Part shown: positions 11,701-19,025 of the stretch, one piece after another
Layout: every line of letters begins with the position of its first letter
Position numbering within the stretch: position 1 is the first letter of the stretch
NCBI GenBank assembly: GCA_014084085.1
Contig: NPFB01000049.1
Location: forward strand, 302,006-339,690
Direction: 5' to 3'
Source: Hondaea fermentalgiana
Taxonomy: Eukaryota; Sar; Bigyra; Thraustochytrida; Thraustochytriidae
Length of the DNA stretch: 37,685 nt
Made by a program: the position numbers and the translations under genes
Notes under the pieces: model-generated
Database searches by the model: none
The model's input: only the letters and a program-made list of their open reading frames with translations
What the model was told of the DNA's origin: nothing

Positions 11701-14700
11701 GTCCTCTTTCGTGACGCCCTTTCACATCTCTTGCGTGCGGTTCGGGTGCTCGGACTCCCTCGCGGTAATCTCTTGCTTGTTGGTGTCGGGGGCTCTGGCA
11801 AACAGAGCATCGCTAAATTGGCTGCTTACATTGCCCAGCTCGAGCTCTTTCGCATGAATGTGTCCAAGTCTTACTCTCGAGCAAACCTTTTCGAGGACAT
11901 GAGAGCATTGTACAGGGTGGTGGGCAAGGAGCGCAAATCGCTAGCATTCCTCGTCAGCGAGCCAGACATCCGCGAGGAGTCCTTTTTGGAGATCTTTAAT
12001 GCGTATCTATCGAGTGGCGACATCGTGTCCCTCTTTCCCAAGGATGAGCTTGCCGTGATGGCCTCGGACATGCGTAGCATCGCCATCAAGGAGCAGCCTG
12101 GGTTCATCGACACGCCCGAAAATCTGACGCGCTACTTTGTCGACTCGATCCGCGACAAATTGCATATGATTTTGTGCATGTCCCCGGTGCATGCAAAGTA
12201 CCAGGAGCGAGTGCGAAGATTCCCGGCTCTTTTTGCAGAATCCTTTATTGACTGGTACCTGCCGTGGCCCACTGAAGCCTTGCAGGCCGTGGCGGATCAA
12301 CGCCTTGCTGACTTCGAGCTGACTTGTAGCGACGCGGTGCGTGCATCCTTGGTCGCGCACACGGGCTCGGTGCACGCCTTGGCGCAAGAACAGGCCCGCG
12401 CCTACAATTCACAGCTGCAGGGATCGATCCATATGACGCCCAAGTCCTTTCTCTCGTATCTAGAGCAGTTCAAGGACATGTACGCTCAACGCCTCGAGGA
12501 GCTGACGCAAAAGGAGACACAAATTGAGCTCGGACTCTCCAAGCTTGTCACTGGAGCGAGTGATGTGGAGCAGCTCAAGGTGGTTCTGGCCCAGGAGGAG
12601 GTCAAACTGCGCGCCGCCGAGGAGGCGTGCAATTCCATGATCAGCTCACTGGAACAGTCTTCGATGGAAGCGAAAAAGGAAGCCGACGCAGTTTCGCGCA
12701 TTAAAGCTGCTTGCGAGGCTGAAGCAGCACTCATTACTGAGGAAAAGAACGCTGCGGAGGAAGACCTCAAGGCTGCACAGCCATTCTTGGAAGAAGCTGA
12801 AAAGGCTGCCAACTCCATCAAACCAAATGATCTCAACGAGCTCAAGAAGCTGCCCAAGCCTGGTGACATCATCAAACTCACTTTTGATGGTGTCATGATT
12901 TTGCGCATGTACAAGCTCAAGCCGGTCTCTATGGCCAAGGTGAACATTGGTATTGGTAAGGAGAAGAAGGAGATCCGCTTTGTCGGCGACTCGTATACAC
13001 TGTGCCAAAAGTCGATGCTGGCAGATTCGGGCTTTCTTAAGAGTCTCTTTCGCTTTTCTGCAGAGGAAAAAGACAACATCAATGACGAGACAATTGAACT
13101 GCTCATGCCGTATCTGGACCTGCCCGACTTTTCCCCGTTGGTTGCGCGCAACGCCAGCAAGGCTTGCGAAGGCCTTTGCGCATGGGTTCTTGCCATGGCC
13201 AAGTACCACAGCGCTTCGAAAATGGTGAAACCCAAGCTTGAAAAGCTCGGTCTGGCTGAAGCCAAGCTGGAAACCGCACTTGGAGACCTAGCCGATGCCG
13301 AAAGCAAACTGCAGTCATGCAAGAACAAGCTCGAAGAGCTTCAGGAACGTTTCCAGGCTCAAATGGCTGAGAAGCAGGAAATCGAAGACGGGACACGCCA
13401 GAGCAGGGCGCGCATGGATAAGGCCACTGCGCTTATTGAGGGCCTCAAGGACGAGCGCACGCGCTGGGGCCAGGATGCGAGTGCTTTTGCCGATGCCAAG
13501 AAGCGTCTTGTTGGCGACTGCGCCGTCGCGAGCGCCTTCCTTTCATATGCTGGAGCATTCAACCAGGACTTTCGCAACCGTCTTGTACAGACGTGCTTCG
13601 TGGGAGATCTTGTCAAGCGCAAGGTGCCTGTGACGCTGCGCGAAAATGTGACGCCTGGGGAGGACGAGACAAACGCAAAGGTTACTGCAGGTGGCGCACC
13701 TGGGACCTTCGACTTGCTGGGTTTCCTTACAGATCCGGTAACTATTGCCGATTTTGGAGCACAAGGTCTCCCGCGCGACTCGTTGTCAGTGGAAAATGGT
13801 GTCCTCGTAATGCAGAGCGCGCGACATCCGTTGCTGGTTGATCCGCAGGGTCAAGCCCTGCAATGGATTCGTCGACGCGAGGCGGCGCAACTGCCTGCTT
13901 TTGGAACGACCACCATGCAGCATCCGCGCTTCCGAGACCAGCTAGAGTCATGCCTCGCTCAGGGTAAGAGCCTCGTGGTGACGGGTATTCAAAGTGAGGT
14001 CGATCCCGTGCTGGACCCGGTGCTCGACAAAGAAATCGTCTCGCGGGGTCGAGCGCACTACATTGTCATTGCTGACAAGGCAGTGGACTTTGACGTTTCC
14101 TTTGCTCTCTTCCTCATCACAAGCGCTCCTCGCGCGGGCTTCACACCCGAGCTCCAGGCGCGAACCACTGTGATCGACTTCACGGTCACGGAAGAGGGTC
14201 TCGAGGATCAGCTTTTGGGCCAAGTCATCCAGAAGGAGCAGCGCGCGCTGGAGGACCAGCTGACCGAAGTCTTGGCCTCCGTGACGAGCAACACGCGCCG
14301 GCTGCACGTGTTGAATGAAGAGCTCTTGGAGCGATTGACGGAGAACAGCGGCAACCTTTTGGACGATGACGCGTTGGTGTCAGTTCTGGCGGGTACGAAG
14401 CGAGCTGCAACAGAGGTTAACGAGAAGTTGCAGACTGCCGCAGAAACGCGAGCCTCGATCCTTGAGAAACGCGAACAGTATCGTGCCGTGGCAACGCGGG
14501 GAACAGCGTTGTACTTTGGAATTGTCGCTCTCAGCGCGCTCAACCCCATGTACCAGACAGCTCTGGACCAGTTCATTGTGCTTTTCCGACGAGCGATGGA
14601 CTTGGCGGAGAAGAACCCGAGTATTGTGCGCCGTGTCTCTGCCATAATCAAGACCCTCACGGCAACTGTGCACCACTATGTGAATCTCGGACTTTACAAA

Positions 14701-17103
14701 AAGGACAAGCTCGCGTTTGTGCTCTTTGTATGCCTTCAGTGTTTGCTCAAGAGTCATATTGTCGAGCCCGCGATGGTCGATGTGTTGCTGCGAGGCGCTG
14801 CGGACATTGATGCAAACACCGCGCCGCCAAAACCGATTTCGTGGTTGTCGCAGGAAGCATACCTGAATGCGCTTGCATTGGCTCAGAATGTGCCATTTTT
14901 CGGCTCTTTGATGGCCAACATTGTCGGCAAAGAGTCCCTGTGGCGGCGTTGGTGGGAAAGCGACAGTCCTGAGCTCGGTCAGATCCCCGACTACGAAAGC
15001 AAGCTTGCGTCAGACATGACGGGCGACTTCTTCCGGCTTCTCCTAGTGCGTGTCTTGCGCGAAGATCGCGCGGCACGTGCAGCACAAGCTTTTGTAGCCA
15101 AGAGCGAAATGATCGAATCGCACGGACACACTCACCCCTTTCTTGGGCCACATTTTGTAACAAGCCCTGCAGAGTCAATGGAGACAGCGCTCGAGCAGAC
15201 AGAGCCGCACATCCCCGTCGTGTACTTGCTGAGCCCTGGCGGAGACCCGACGGAAGCACTTGAAGCATTGTGCAAACGTCAAAAGCAGCGGCTGACGTGC
15301 GTGTCAATGGGTGCCGGCCAGGGCCCCGTGGCGCTCAAGTCGCTGAGCGCAGCCATTGCACTTGGCGAATGGGTGCTTTTGCAGAACGGGCACCTTGACA
15401 TTGGCTTTATGGACGCACTCCAGGCGATTTTGGAAAAGGTGAAGCACGCAGTATCAAGTGATTCGCAAGCGCCGAGTGGGCCCTCTGTGGGCGACAATGG
15501 CTATGTGAGTCATGCAGAATCCGGCGCAGCGGAAGAGCGGCTCGCTGTAAATCCGAAGTTTCGCCTATTCGTGACAACTGAGTCCCGGCCAGACTTTCCC
15601 GTCGGACTCTTGCAACAAGCTCTCAAAGTGACGAATGAGCCTCCCGCGGGAATCAAATCATCGATGATGCGCTGCTTTACGGAACTGGTTGATCAAGAGA
15701 GGCTCGATCGGGTTGAATCAGACGTATGGAGGAAGATGCTCTTCACTACGTGCTTTTTACACGCCGTTGTTCAAGAGCGGCGGCGCATTGGCCCCATTGG
15801 CTGGACGATCCCGTACCAGTTCACAGTCGGTGACTTGCAAGCGTCTCTTTCATTTGTGGAGCGACATCTGTTTGGTGCTTCTGAGATCTCCTGGCATGCA
15901 ATCCAGTACATGGTTGCAGAAGTCCAGCTCGGTGCGTCCGTCACGGATGATGTAGATCGCCGACTCATGGCAACCTTCGCGGACACCTACTTGCAGCCCG
16001 CTTCGTTGGCGCCGGGCGCAACTTTGGCCCGGAGTCCGACGTTCACGTACGAGGTTCCTGACTTTCCTGAAATTGAGCAGTACGTCGCGGCTGTGGCAGC
16101 TTTCCCAGAAGGTGACGACAGCGCCGAGGTGCTTGGGTTGCACGCAAACGCACAGGTCAGCTCGCGTGCCCAGACTTCGCAGACACTCTTGGACTCGATG
16201 CTGCAAATGCAACCCAAGCACACTCCTGCGCAAAGTACAGATGATGCTAGCGCAACGGGTCAAGCCGAGATGGACGTCGCCACGCGAGCAGCCAAAATCT
16301 TGAGCGAATTGCCAACGCTGCCAGCGCCTTCGGCTTGTGCCGCGCACATTGAACGTCTCGGCGGTCTTTCTGTCCCGTTGAATGTTGTGCTTTCGCAAGA
16401 GCTCGCCTTTTTGCAGAATGTGCTGACGACCGTGAAAACTTCGTTGCGAGAGCTGTTAGCTGCACTCAAGGGTCACGCAACAATGACCCCCGAGCTCGCT
16501 GAGCTACATGATCTTATCTTTGTCGCCAAGGTACCCTCGTTATGGGGTTGGCAAGCTGCGGGTCTAAATTCGTGGATGACAGGGTGTCACGATCGAGTTG
16601 ACCACTTTGCAAGTTGGGCAACGCACGGCGCGCCGTCTTGCATTTGGCTGGGGGGTTTTGCTCGCCCGCAGGCGCTTTTGACAGCTGTCAAGCAAGAGGT
16701 GACCCGAGCTCACGCAGAAGACGGATGGGCTCTGGACGGTGTCGAGTTGTCGACGCAAATTACAAGTTTTGCGGATAACACCCATGTGCGCGCAGCGCCG
16801 AAGCACGGCGTTTACGTTCATGGACTTGTCTTGGAAGGTGCTGCATGGAACGCTTCGGATCTTTCGCTCTCGGCTCCTGCGCCGAAGACTGTCTCGACGC
16901 CAATGCCCGTCATTCATGTGTCGGCTACGACGCGCGACGCGGCAAAGCGAAGTGGGGCCGAATACGGCCCGTTTGGGCCTTATGAGGCCCCGCTGTATCG
17001 AGACACGGCTCGTCGCGAGTTCGTCGCGTACATCAAGCTGCCTTCCAAGGAGCAGCGTCCCTCGCATTGGGCTTTGCGTGGTGCAGCACTTGTGCTTAGC
17101 TGA
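2740..17103 (+). CDS. DNAH5: Outer-arm axonemal dynein heavy chain, gamma/DNAH5 type
   Basis: A single uninterrupted frame encodes a 4787-residue dynein heavy chain, the ATP-driven motor of flagellar outer arms. In order it has an N-terminal tail, the linker (around residue 1400 onward), and P-loops of AAA1 GPAGTGKT (1937-1944), AAA2 GPAGAGKS (2227-2234), AAA3 GDCGTGKS (2567-2574) and AAA4 GVGGSGKQ (3015-3022). The stalk coiled coil begins near 3268, with the microtubule-binding domain at about 3364-3490. AAA5, AAA6 and the C-terminal domain follow. AAA1 has the Walker B GCFDEFNRI. The NCSDQ motif and HYDFGLRNILSVLRT fit gamma/DNAH5-DNAH8 chains rather than beta chains, which have NCSEQ and HYDWGLR. 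It is slightly longer than animal DNAH5 because of low-complexity inserts: Gly-rich near 280-303, Ser/Ala-rich near 2890-2925, and one near 4470-4512. The AAA4 Walker B strand reads FLVSEPD instead of the usual FLFTD. The ATG at 2740 opens a typical N-terminus. The class is certain; the gamma subtype is likely. Confidence 0.95.
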   Translation: MAFQARHRWMIGKINEGFGLRDEDFVEKSLRDDETLAQINAFFAADGPDVLLFFYQDGQLFLTDGKSQGLTGLCVYFVRVRVANKPKRELAASEAGDNAISFGTLNGALLDSYESVLAKSLKPLIDAKSSWSQASGKEAREFCVGLGKFTDSVQDQLKSLTSGLELAKPQTALFETALQNTRVPPEVAVHFVDLLSNWCEKVESFLEDEDQTKRDAGEKGPISELEYWRRRTQRLMSITEQLKSKECRTVISVLQSLTKNAQQPRIMSAFTAFGQDFAPSAGGPGAAGGPSGGSGPSVGGNNVHELNMQSVVSLLKRWRQIDINITEAANEAKDNVKYLGTLEKFIEPLYSGTPQTIIDALPALMNSIKMIYTIARYYNTSERMTTLFIKISNQLIINCKRYITRATSASNGTGDAAAQEKKQAVIAAATASFSFKGPVVPATSSLAAAGQSDGDSVERIWDQDPERLLQALEACLQLNEAYQEQYHLTKDKLLAVPKGRQFDFSEIQIFGKIDLFCRRVIKLMDMFSTIHQFNSLASHNLEGMEGLIAQFNRIVHDFRSRQHDLLDFYNNKYDRDYIQFNMRITDLESQLQQFINRSFESITSIEASLTLLKRFQSILQRDTLRADLDAKLTVIFHNYGLDLSTVQELYEKHKHSPPISRNMPPVAGSIIWARHLLRRIEEPMRKFEMNASVLSTKDSKKIIKTYNKVAKTLVAFEYLWYEAWCNAVDAARAGLQATLIIRHPTLKKLFVNFDPEILQLIREAKCLSRLGIEIPNAAKMVLLQEQKFKHYHNELTYLLREYDRVVGMILPVARDMLVPHINDLDLSLRPGMISLTWTSMNIDAYKHTVQANLMRFEELIINMNDIIENRIEKNLKKVGKATLVDLPSGDGLLTLDEFVLKQETFVRLQTRFLDAKNREIEIAVRDLIEHVRNYKLQHTTTQQTVSSSAEADAASADLLDHYNRLMYQALLQATKNSLAAIKKRVCAKGSTGFLYLVRPFFEVDVQLSVPSVRLVPSLDEVQNCINKSAQSILWCSKSIWDWGQLDKDGDDRVSFFERIGKDVQIVRSVLLLTGALLGTKNHVRDYLAQFTVYDWLWKDDMEFMYKRFIDRNPSIDEFEAELSRFVSIESQIRQIPGVHNIGALSLNTNNLKLQLQSEASQWKVQYSDKVHQQASEAMENLLEYIRLTHQRVGREVNSLESLRFVMSVLKEVRERESTIEQEITPILDMYDMLDHYLPPGVVGKEEMDKKGIIRSSWRKLGDFAEEVTDQLAGIQGRFKAQLTRDVKVFSREIVSFRATYLSEGPMVAGLKPKEAVDRLRRFKSDFEVHARKQEILSAGEELFALKQTDYPDLVKTKKELALLDQLYSLYIDVVDTMEKYRNQLWTDCVKTVPAMAERVAEFEARCKRLPVKLRDWDAYKDLRHDLSDFQSVLPLLVELSKPSLKMRHWAQVTHLTGKQFNTETGKLKELWHPAMLNHRDAIEDVCHAADKELEIEDKISSIKEQWAAEHFTFAKWRQRDCLVLKGFSQVIEDLEESQLACQSMLSLRYVAPFKEEVVGILAQLSETGETLELWVKVQTLWMSLESVFTGGDIAKQMPQDAKKFAKIDKDFHKVMERAQDSLGNVLQCCSNELLKNTLPNLYTELERCQKSLEGYLEQKRSRFPRFYFVSNPVLLQILSQGSDLDAVQPFYEKIFDAVSQVSLDPANPRAITHIKNVIGDDEEAVALSTPVQASGHIEDWLLSLLTETQTTMKDHCRAAASECIDAELEDFISRHTAQFALLGLQFKWTAQMTHALTHCKGNKNIMGETSKLQLAILTKLSSMCLTDLGSAMNRKKIETLVTVQVHQRDVSADLFRMFKDRRVGSAQDFDWTKQARFYWNPDPVQGGCSISVCDMDFTYAYEYLGCKERLVITPLTDRCYVSLTQALGMNLGGAPAGPAGTGKTETVKDLGRALGTYVVVINCSDQQRHTDLAKIFKGLCRAGIWGCFDEFNRIELPVLSVVAQQILAITNAKRMQSATLTFPGDADAISIKHTVGTFITMNPGYAGRQELPENLKALFRTVAMMVPDREIIIRVKLCSVGYSKFTELANKFNTLYRCCEMQLSAQHHYDFGLRNILSVLRTAGQIKRDNQSDDEHALLMRALRDMNLSKLVALDVPLFLSLLLDLFPQQQSQQQVLQDEQNGEGGIGPALSLVLREGGLQVHPPWVRKVHQVHDTTLVRHGIIVLGPAGAGKSACLEVLAEAQTRLNGVPTKIVRMNPKAIRAQEMFGETDPASHEWVDGVFATLWAKHNDRSRRDRTWLVCDGPVDALWVENLNTVLDDNKILTLANGERISMSDNVKLVFETEDLENASPATVSRAGIIFVSDSDLDWEPVLESWIAQQQEAHRPILRDLFARWVGNCDLFAAFSRLFVSTLPRTRVSLITSTFQLMEKLIAQAKLSDSPSDAEQELERILLFSLTWTFGALVDAADRSKFDQLLRSVAGETSSEALPARANNDDSCFNYRLALPETSWEPWEEPAWKPRGGESHLSRFRRDFANLRIPTSETLRATFVLKQMHARRKPLLLVGDCGTGKSTLARMFADSMQEEDDQQSRQVFKAIKLSFSTTPRVLQDAIEGEVDKRGGKTYGPSNGQEMTIFLDDLSLPETNLWGDQPTMELVRQLVELRTLAFLDKDKRGDFKTLEDVQFMAAMTRARAGSLQATSAVAEKDKDSAVAAATADSEEAHDAQALRQVGIPRRLLRHFFVLNVSPPNQQTLSGIYLTMIRSFVACAGLQNAEWDLSKLGTMADKLVPATINLWNRARDFLLPTPSKAHYIFTLRDLSRVFQGVMRVPVDVILELGEKTIYKVWRHEVERVFADKLICETDKSRLRSIADEVANRDLGKDVASQCYYASASSGASARSNASASGNRKQSKKEVAQGGKSSAGPKELVQFVDFLRDPVIDEDDGSVVAPAPRVYEPAPSMEALQERVFEFLDLHNQESPERELDLVLFRDALSHLLRAVRVLGLPRGNLLLVGVGGSGKQSIAKLAAYIAQLELFRMNVSKSYSRANLFEDMRALYRVVGKERKSLAFLVSEPDIREESFLEIFNAYLSSGDIVSLFPKDELAVMASDMRSIAIKEQPGFIDTPENLTRYFVDSIRDKLHMILCMSPVHAKYQERVRRFPALFAESFIDWYLPWPTEALQAVADQRLADFELTCSDAVRASLVAHTGSVHALAQEQARAYNSQLQGSIHMTPKSFLSYLEQFKDMYAQRLEELTQKETQIELGLSKLVTGASDVEQLKVVLAQEEVKLRAAEEACNSMISSLEQSSMEAKKEADAVSRIKAACEAEAALITEEKNAAEEDLKAAQPFLEEAEKAANSIKPNDLNELKKLPKPGDIIKLTFDGVMILRMYKLKPVSMAKVNIGIGKEKKEIRFVGDSYTLCQKSMLADSGFLKSLFRFSAEEKDNINDETIELLMPYLDLPDFSPLVARNASKACEGLCAWVLAMAKYHSASKMVKPKLEKLGLAEAKLETALGDLADAESKLQSCKNKLEELQERFQAQMAEKQEIEDGTRQSRARMDKATALIEGLKDERTRWGQDASAFADAKKRLVGDCAVASAFLSYAGAFNQDFRNRLVQTCFVGDLVKRKVPVTLRENVTPGEDETNAKVTAGGAPGTFDLLGFLTDPVTIADFGAQGLPRDSLSVENGVLVMQSARHPLLVDPQGQALQWIRRREAAQLPAFGTTTMQHPRFRDQLESCLAQGKSLVVTGIQSEVDPVLDPVLDKEIVSRGRAHYIVIADKAVDFDVSFALFLITSAPRAGFTPELQARTTVIDFTVTEEGLEDQLLGQVIQKEQRALEDQLTEVLASVTSNTRRLHVLNEELLERLTENSGNLLDDDALVSVLAGTKRAATEVNEKLQTAAETRASILEKREQYRAVATRGTALYFGIVALSALNPMYQTALDQFIVLFRRAMDLAEKNPSIVRRVSAIIKTLTATVHHYVNLGLYKKDKLAFVLFVCLQCLLKSHIVEPAMVDVLLRGAADIDANTAPPKPISWLSQEAYLNALALAQNVPFFGSLMANIVGKESLWRRWWESDSPELGQIPDYESKLASDMTGDFFRLLLVRVLREDRAARAAQAFVAKSEMIESHGHTHPFLGPHFVTSPAESMETALEQTEPHIPVVYLLSPGGDPTEALEALCKRQKQRLTCVSMGAGQGPVALKSLSAAIALGEWVLLQNGHLDIGFMDALQAILEKVKHAVSSDSQAPSGPSVGDNGYVSHAESGAAEERLAVNPKFRLFVTTESRPDFPVGLLQQALKVTNEPPAGIKSSMMRCFTELVDQERLDRVESDVWRKMLFTTCFLHAVVQERRRIGPIGWTIPYQFTVGDLQASLSFVERHLFGASEISWHAIQYMVAEVQLGASVTDDVDRRLMATFADTYLQPASLAPGATLARSPTFTYEVPDFPEIEQYVAAVAAFPEGDDSAEVLGLHANAQVSSRAQTSQTLLDSMLQMQPKHTPAQSTDDASATGQAEMDVATRAAKILSELPTLPAPSACAAHIERLGGLSVPLNVVLSQELAFLQNVLTTVKTSLRELLAALKGHATMTPELAELHDLIFVAKVPSLWGWQAAGLNSWMTGCHDRVDHFASWATHGAPSCIWLGGFARPQALLTAVKQEVTRAHAEDGWALDGVELSTQITSFADNTHVRAAPKHGVYVHGLVLEGAAWNASDLSLSAPAPKTVSTPMPVIHVSATTRDAAKRSGAEYGPFGPYEAPLYRDTARREFVAYIKLPSKEQRPSHWALRGAALVLS

Positions 17104-17423
17104 GGAATTCATAAATTGTCGTTTCTGTTTTGTTTGGTTCTGTGTTTTATTTGTTTCTTTGTCCTTCTCTGTTTGCGTGGATGTCTTGCGCGGGGTCTTG
17201 AGATCGAGGCCCCGATTCAACTTTTCTTATTATTCTTTCTTGAAACTTTGATGGCCAGGTGATTCGTGCGTGATATCAAAGTCCGCATTTGTTTTGCGAG
17301 ATATCAACCACAAGAGCACATGAAAAGTAGAAAAGTATTCGTGAAATCACGTTGTACAATTTATAAACTAAAAAAGAGGTCTAGGCACATTGTTCGCATC
17401 TGACAACATTAATGATGCATCGA
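17104..17423. other. Convergent 3' intergenic region (dynein / TBC1D20-like)
   Basis: These 320 T-rich bases lie between the stops of two convergent genes and must hold both 3' ends. There are T-rich tracts after the dynein stop and an ATTTATAAA-type stretch near 17358-17367. I see no perfect AATAAA and no gene. Confidence 0.4.
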
Positions 17424-18692
17424 TTACCTGGCCATAGCGCCCACTGTAGATGGTCGCGTCCAAACGAGCGCCAGCGCCACGGCGACTGCTGCGACGGCTG
17501 CTGCGGTTGCCGCAGGATGAGAGACTGTCCACCGAGCATGGTGCACTGCCCAGTTCATAGATGCAATCCATGCACGACGTGTCTTGAGAGGTAACCTCAT
17601 TGCTGATAATTTGGGCAGGTCGACGTTCCGCGTTCGCTCGCCGACGCGAATGAGATCCGCGGGAGGAAATCTTGCCATCATGAAGAGTGCAGACTCGACA
17701 AGATTGTCCACACAGTTCTCCTTTTCTTCAGCGCGGGTCGCCGGCACGTATGATGAGCCTGACACGGGCGCGCCTGCGCTGGCTTGTCGTTTGGCAATTC
17801 GTTTACGCTGTGCTTTATATTTTTTGTTGCGCTGTTCCCACGAATCCCGAGAAGTCATTGGCGCGCAGGGTGGGGCAATGTTTTGCAAAAAATGATGAAT
17901 TGTTGGCATGCTACAGTCCTCTTCGGCTACCTCAAGCAAACGGCGGCGGGTGGTAGGACGCAAGACAAGTGCTGCTGCCAGGTAGATGCAGAGGAGCGGG
18001 TGCGACGCAAGAATAATATCAAACAGACGGGCAGTCACGTTGAGGTCTTGCACCGAGTGCGCAAATCCGGTGAGAACCCACGCGAGCGCAAACATGGGTC
18101 CAACCTCTGCGCGTTCGAGTGTGGTGCTGACCTTGTGGTCAAAATGGTGAATGATCACGGGCAGCAAGTTCATTGCCTGTATGGTGGCGCCAAAGTCCTG
18201 CCCATGATGATCTTTGAACTGAAGTCGACTTGCCGCCAGGGTCGTTTCGGACGCTGCGCGAATGTCATTACCCATGACATGAAGGTGCACCGTCGCTACG
18301 TCGTGAAAGCCCTGGTAATAGTGCAGAGTAGCGTCAGCTCGTAGCACATTGAGTATAATTTCTGTGAGGGCTTCCCGCTTGAGGACCCGAAGGTCGCGCG
18401 GCAGCGCCTTGTCGCAGCCGAAGTGGAACATGCTCCGCTCGATGTCCATGTTGAACTCCTGCACGAGCGCGTCGCGCGTTTTGGCGCGTTTGGGCGAGGC
18501 CGCGGACGCGTCGTCGGCGTCCGCGGCCAGCAGCAGCGGCCACGCCCTGCGTCTGAGGAAGTCCGAGACGAGCCCGCCCGGCTCGGCGCTCAGCTCCGCG
18601 AGCCTCTCGGCGTCCCGCGCCGCCACGGCGCGCTCCACCTCGGCCGCCTTGCCCGCACGCCGGCCGCCGCTGCGCGCCACCTCGCGCGCCAT
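17424..18692 (-). CDS. TBC1D20: TBC1D20/Gyp8-type ER-anchored Rab GTPase-activating protein
   Basis: This 422-residue protein has a TBC domain (about 40-350) and a C-terminal membrane helix (about 395-411) with a short tail. It matches TBC1D20, an ER-membrane GAP for Rab1-class GTPases that control ER-to-Golgi traffic. The two TBC catalytic fingers are present: D83..R86 in NMDIERS (IxxDxxR-type arginine finger) and Q127 in LHYYQGFHD (glutamine finger). AEVGPMFALAW, the HPLLCIYLAAALVL stretch, PTIHHFL and RFPPADL also follow TBC1D20 in order. A charged insert at about 276-325 is longer than in the animal protein. The ATG at 18692 is chosen; the frame extends three codons upstream only to a TTG. 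It is divergent from the membrane-anchored torsin gene and shares a 333-base promoter with it, which suggests co-regulation of two ER proteins. Confidence 0.88.
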   Translation of the reverse strand: MAREVARSGGRRAGKAAEVERAVAARDAERLAELSAEPGGLVSDFLRRRAWPLLLAADADDASAASPKRAKTRDALVQEFNMDIERSMFHFGCDKALPRDLRVLKREALTEIILNVLRADATLHYYQGFHDVATVHLHVMGNDIRAASETTLAASRLQFKDHHGQDFGATIQAMNLLPVIIHHFDHKVSTTLERAEVGPMFALAWVLTGFAHSVQDLNVTARLFDIILASHPLLCIYLAAALVLRPTTRRRLLEVAEEDCSMPTIHHFLQNIAPPCAPMTSRDSWEQRNKKYKAQRKRIAKRQASAGAPVSGSSYVPATRAEEKENCVDNLVESALFMMARFPPADLIRVGERTRNVDLPKLSAMRLPLKTRRAWIASMNWAVHHARWTVSHPAATAAAVAAVAVALALVWTRPSTVGAMAR

Positions 18693-19025
18693 CTTCGCCA
18701 AATGACGTCCAGCGACAGATGGATATAGAGTTCTGCGACGCTCGCTGTGACGCCTTGTTGTCGCTTGTTAGCGAACTTTTCAAATCGTTTCAAACGATTT
18801 CAAATCGATTCACATGTCAAATCGATTCAAATCGATTCAAATCGTTTCGAACCGCGCCGTCGACGACGAAGCGCAGAGCAGCAGAACCCCTTCCTCGGCG
18901 AGAACGAGCTGCGCGACGGACGGGCTTCGCGCACGCAGCCGCGCCTGCGCCAGAGCCCGGACGCGCGCGCCTGCGCACGCACGCGGGACGTAGCGTGGGC
19001 AGCTCGCGAAGAGAAGGAGGCGGAG
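18693..19025. promoter_or_regulatory. Shared divergent promoter, TBC1D20-like / torsin-like gene 1
   Basis: This 333-base interval lies between divergent start codons. It holds a TATA-like stretch on the minus strand at 18722-18728, about 30 bases upstream of the TBC1D20-like ATG. A 10-bp-phased repeat array lies at 18781-18849, followed by a GC-rich segment that would be the torsin leader. The torsin frame stays open leftward to a GTG at 18747, but that would read the repeat array as protein and put 93 residues before the signal peptide, so I treat this as non-coding. Confidence 0.5.
18781..18849. repeat. 10-bp-phased array of CAAATCGATT-type elements
   Basis: Six near-identical 10-bp units begin at 18781, 18791, 18801, 18818, 18828 and 18838. 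The units read CAAATCGTTT, CAAACGATTT, CAAATCGATT, then a 7-base CACATGT spacer, CAAATCGATT twice, and CAAATCGTTT. The core AAATCGATTT is palindromic. The exact 10-base period places every copy on the same DNA face, as in cooperative operator arrays. It lies 89 bases from the TBC1D20-like ATG and about 177 from the torsin ATG. A neutral tandem repeat is the alternative. Confidence 0.75.

Noticed and set aside
18747..19025. N-terminal extension of torsin-like protein 1
   Set aside because: It would start at GTG, translate the promoter repeat array and place 93 basic residues before a good signal peptide.
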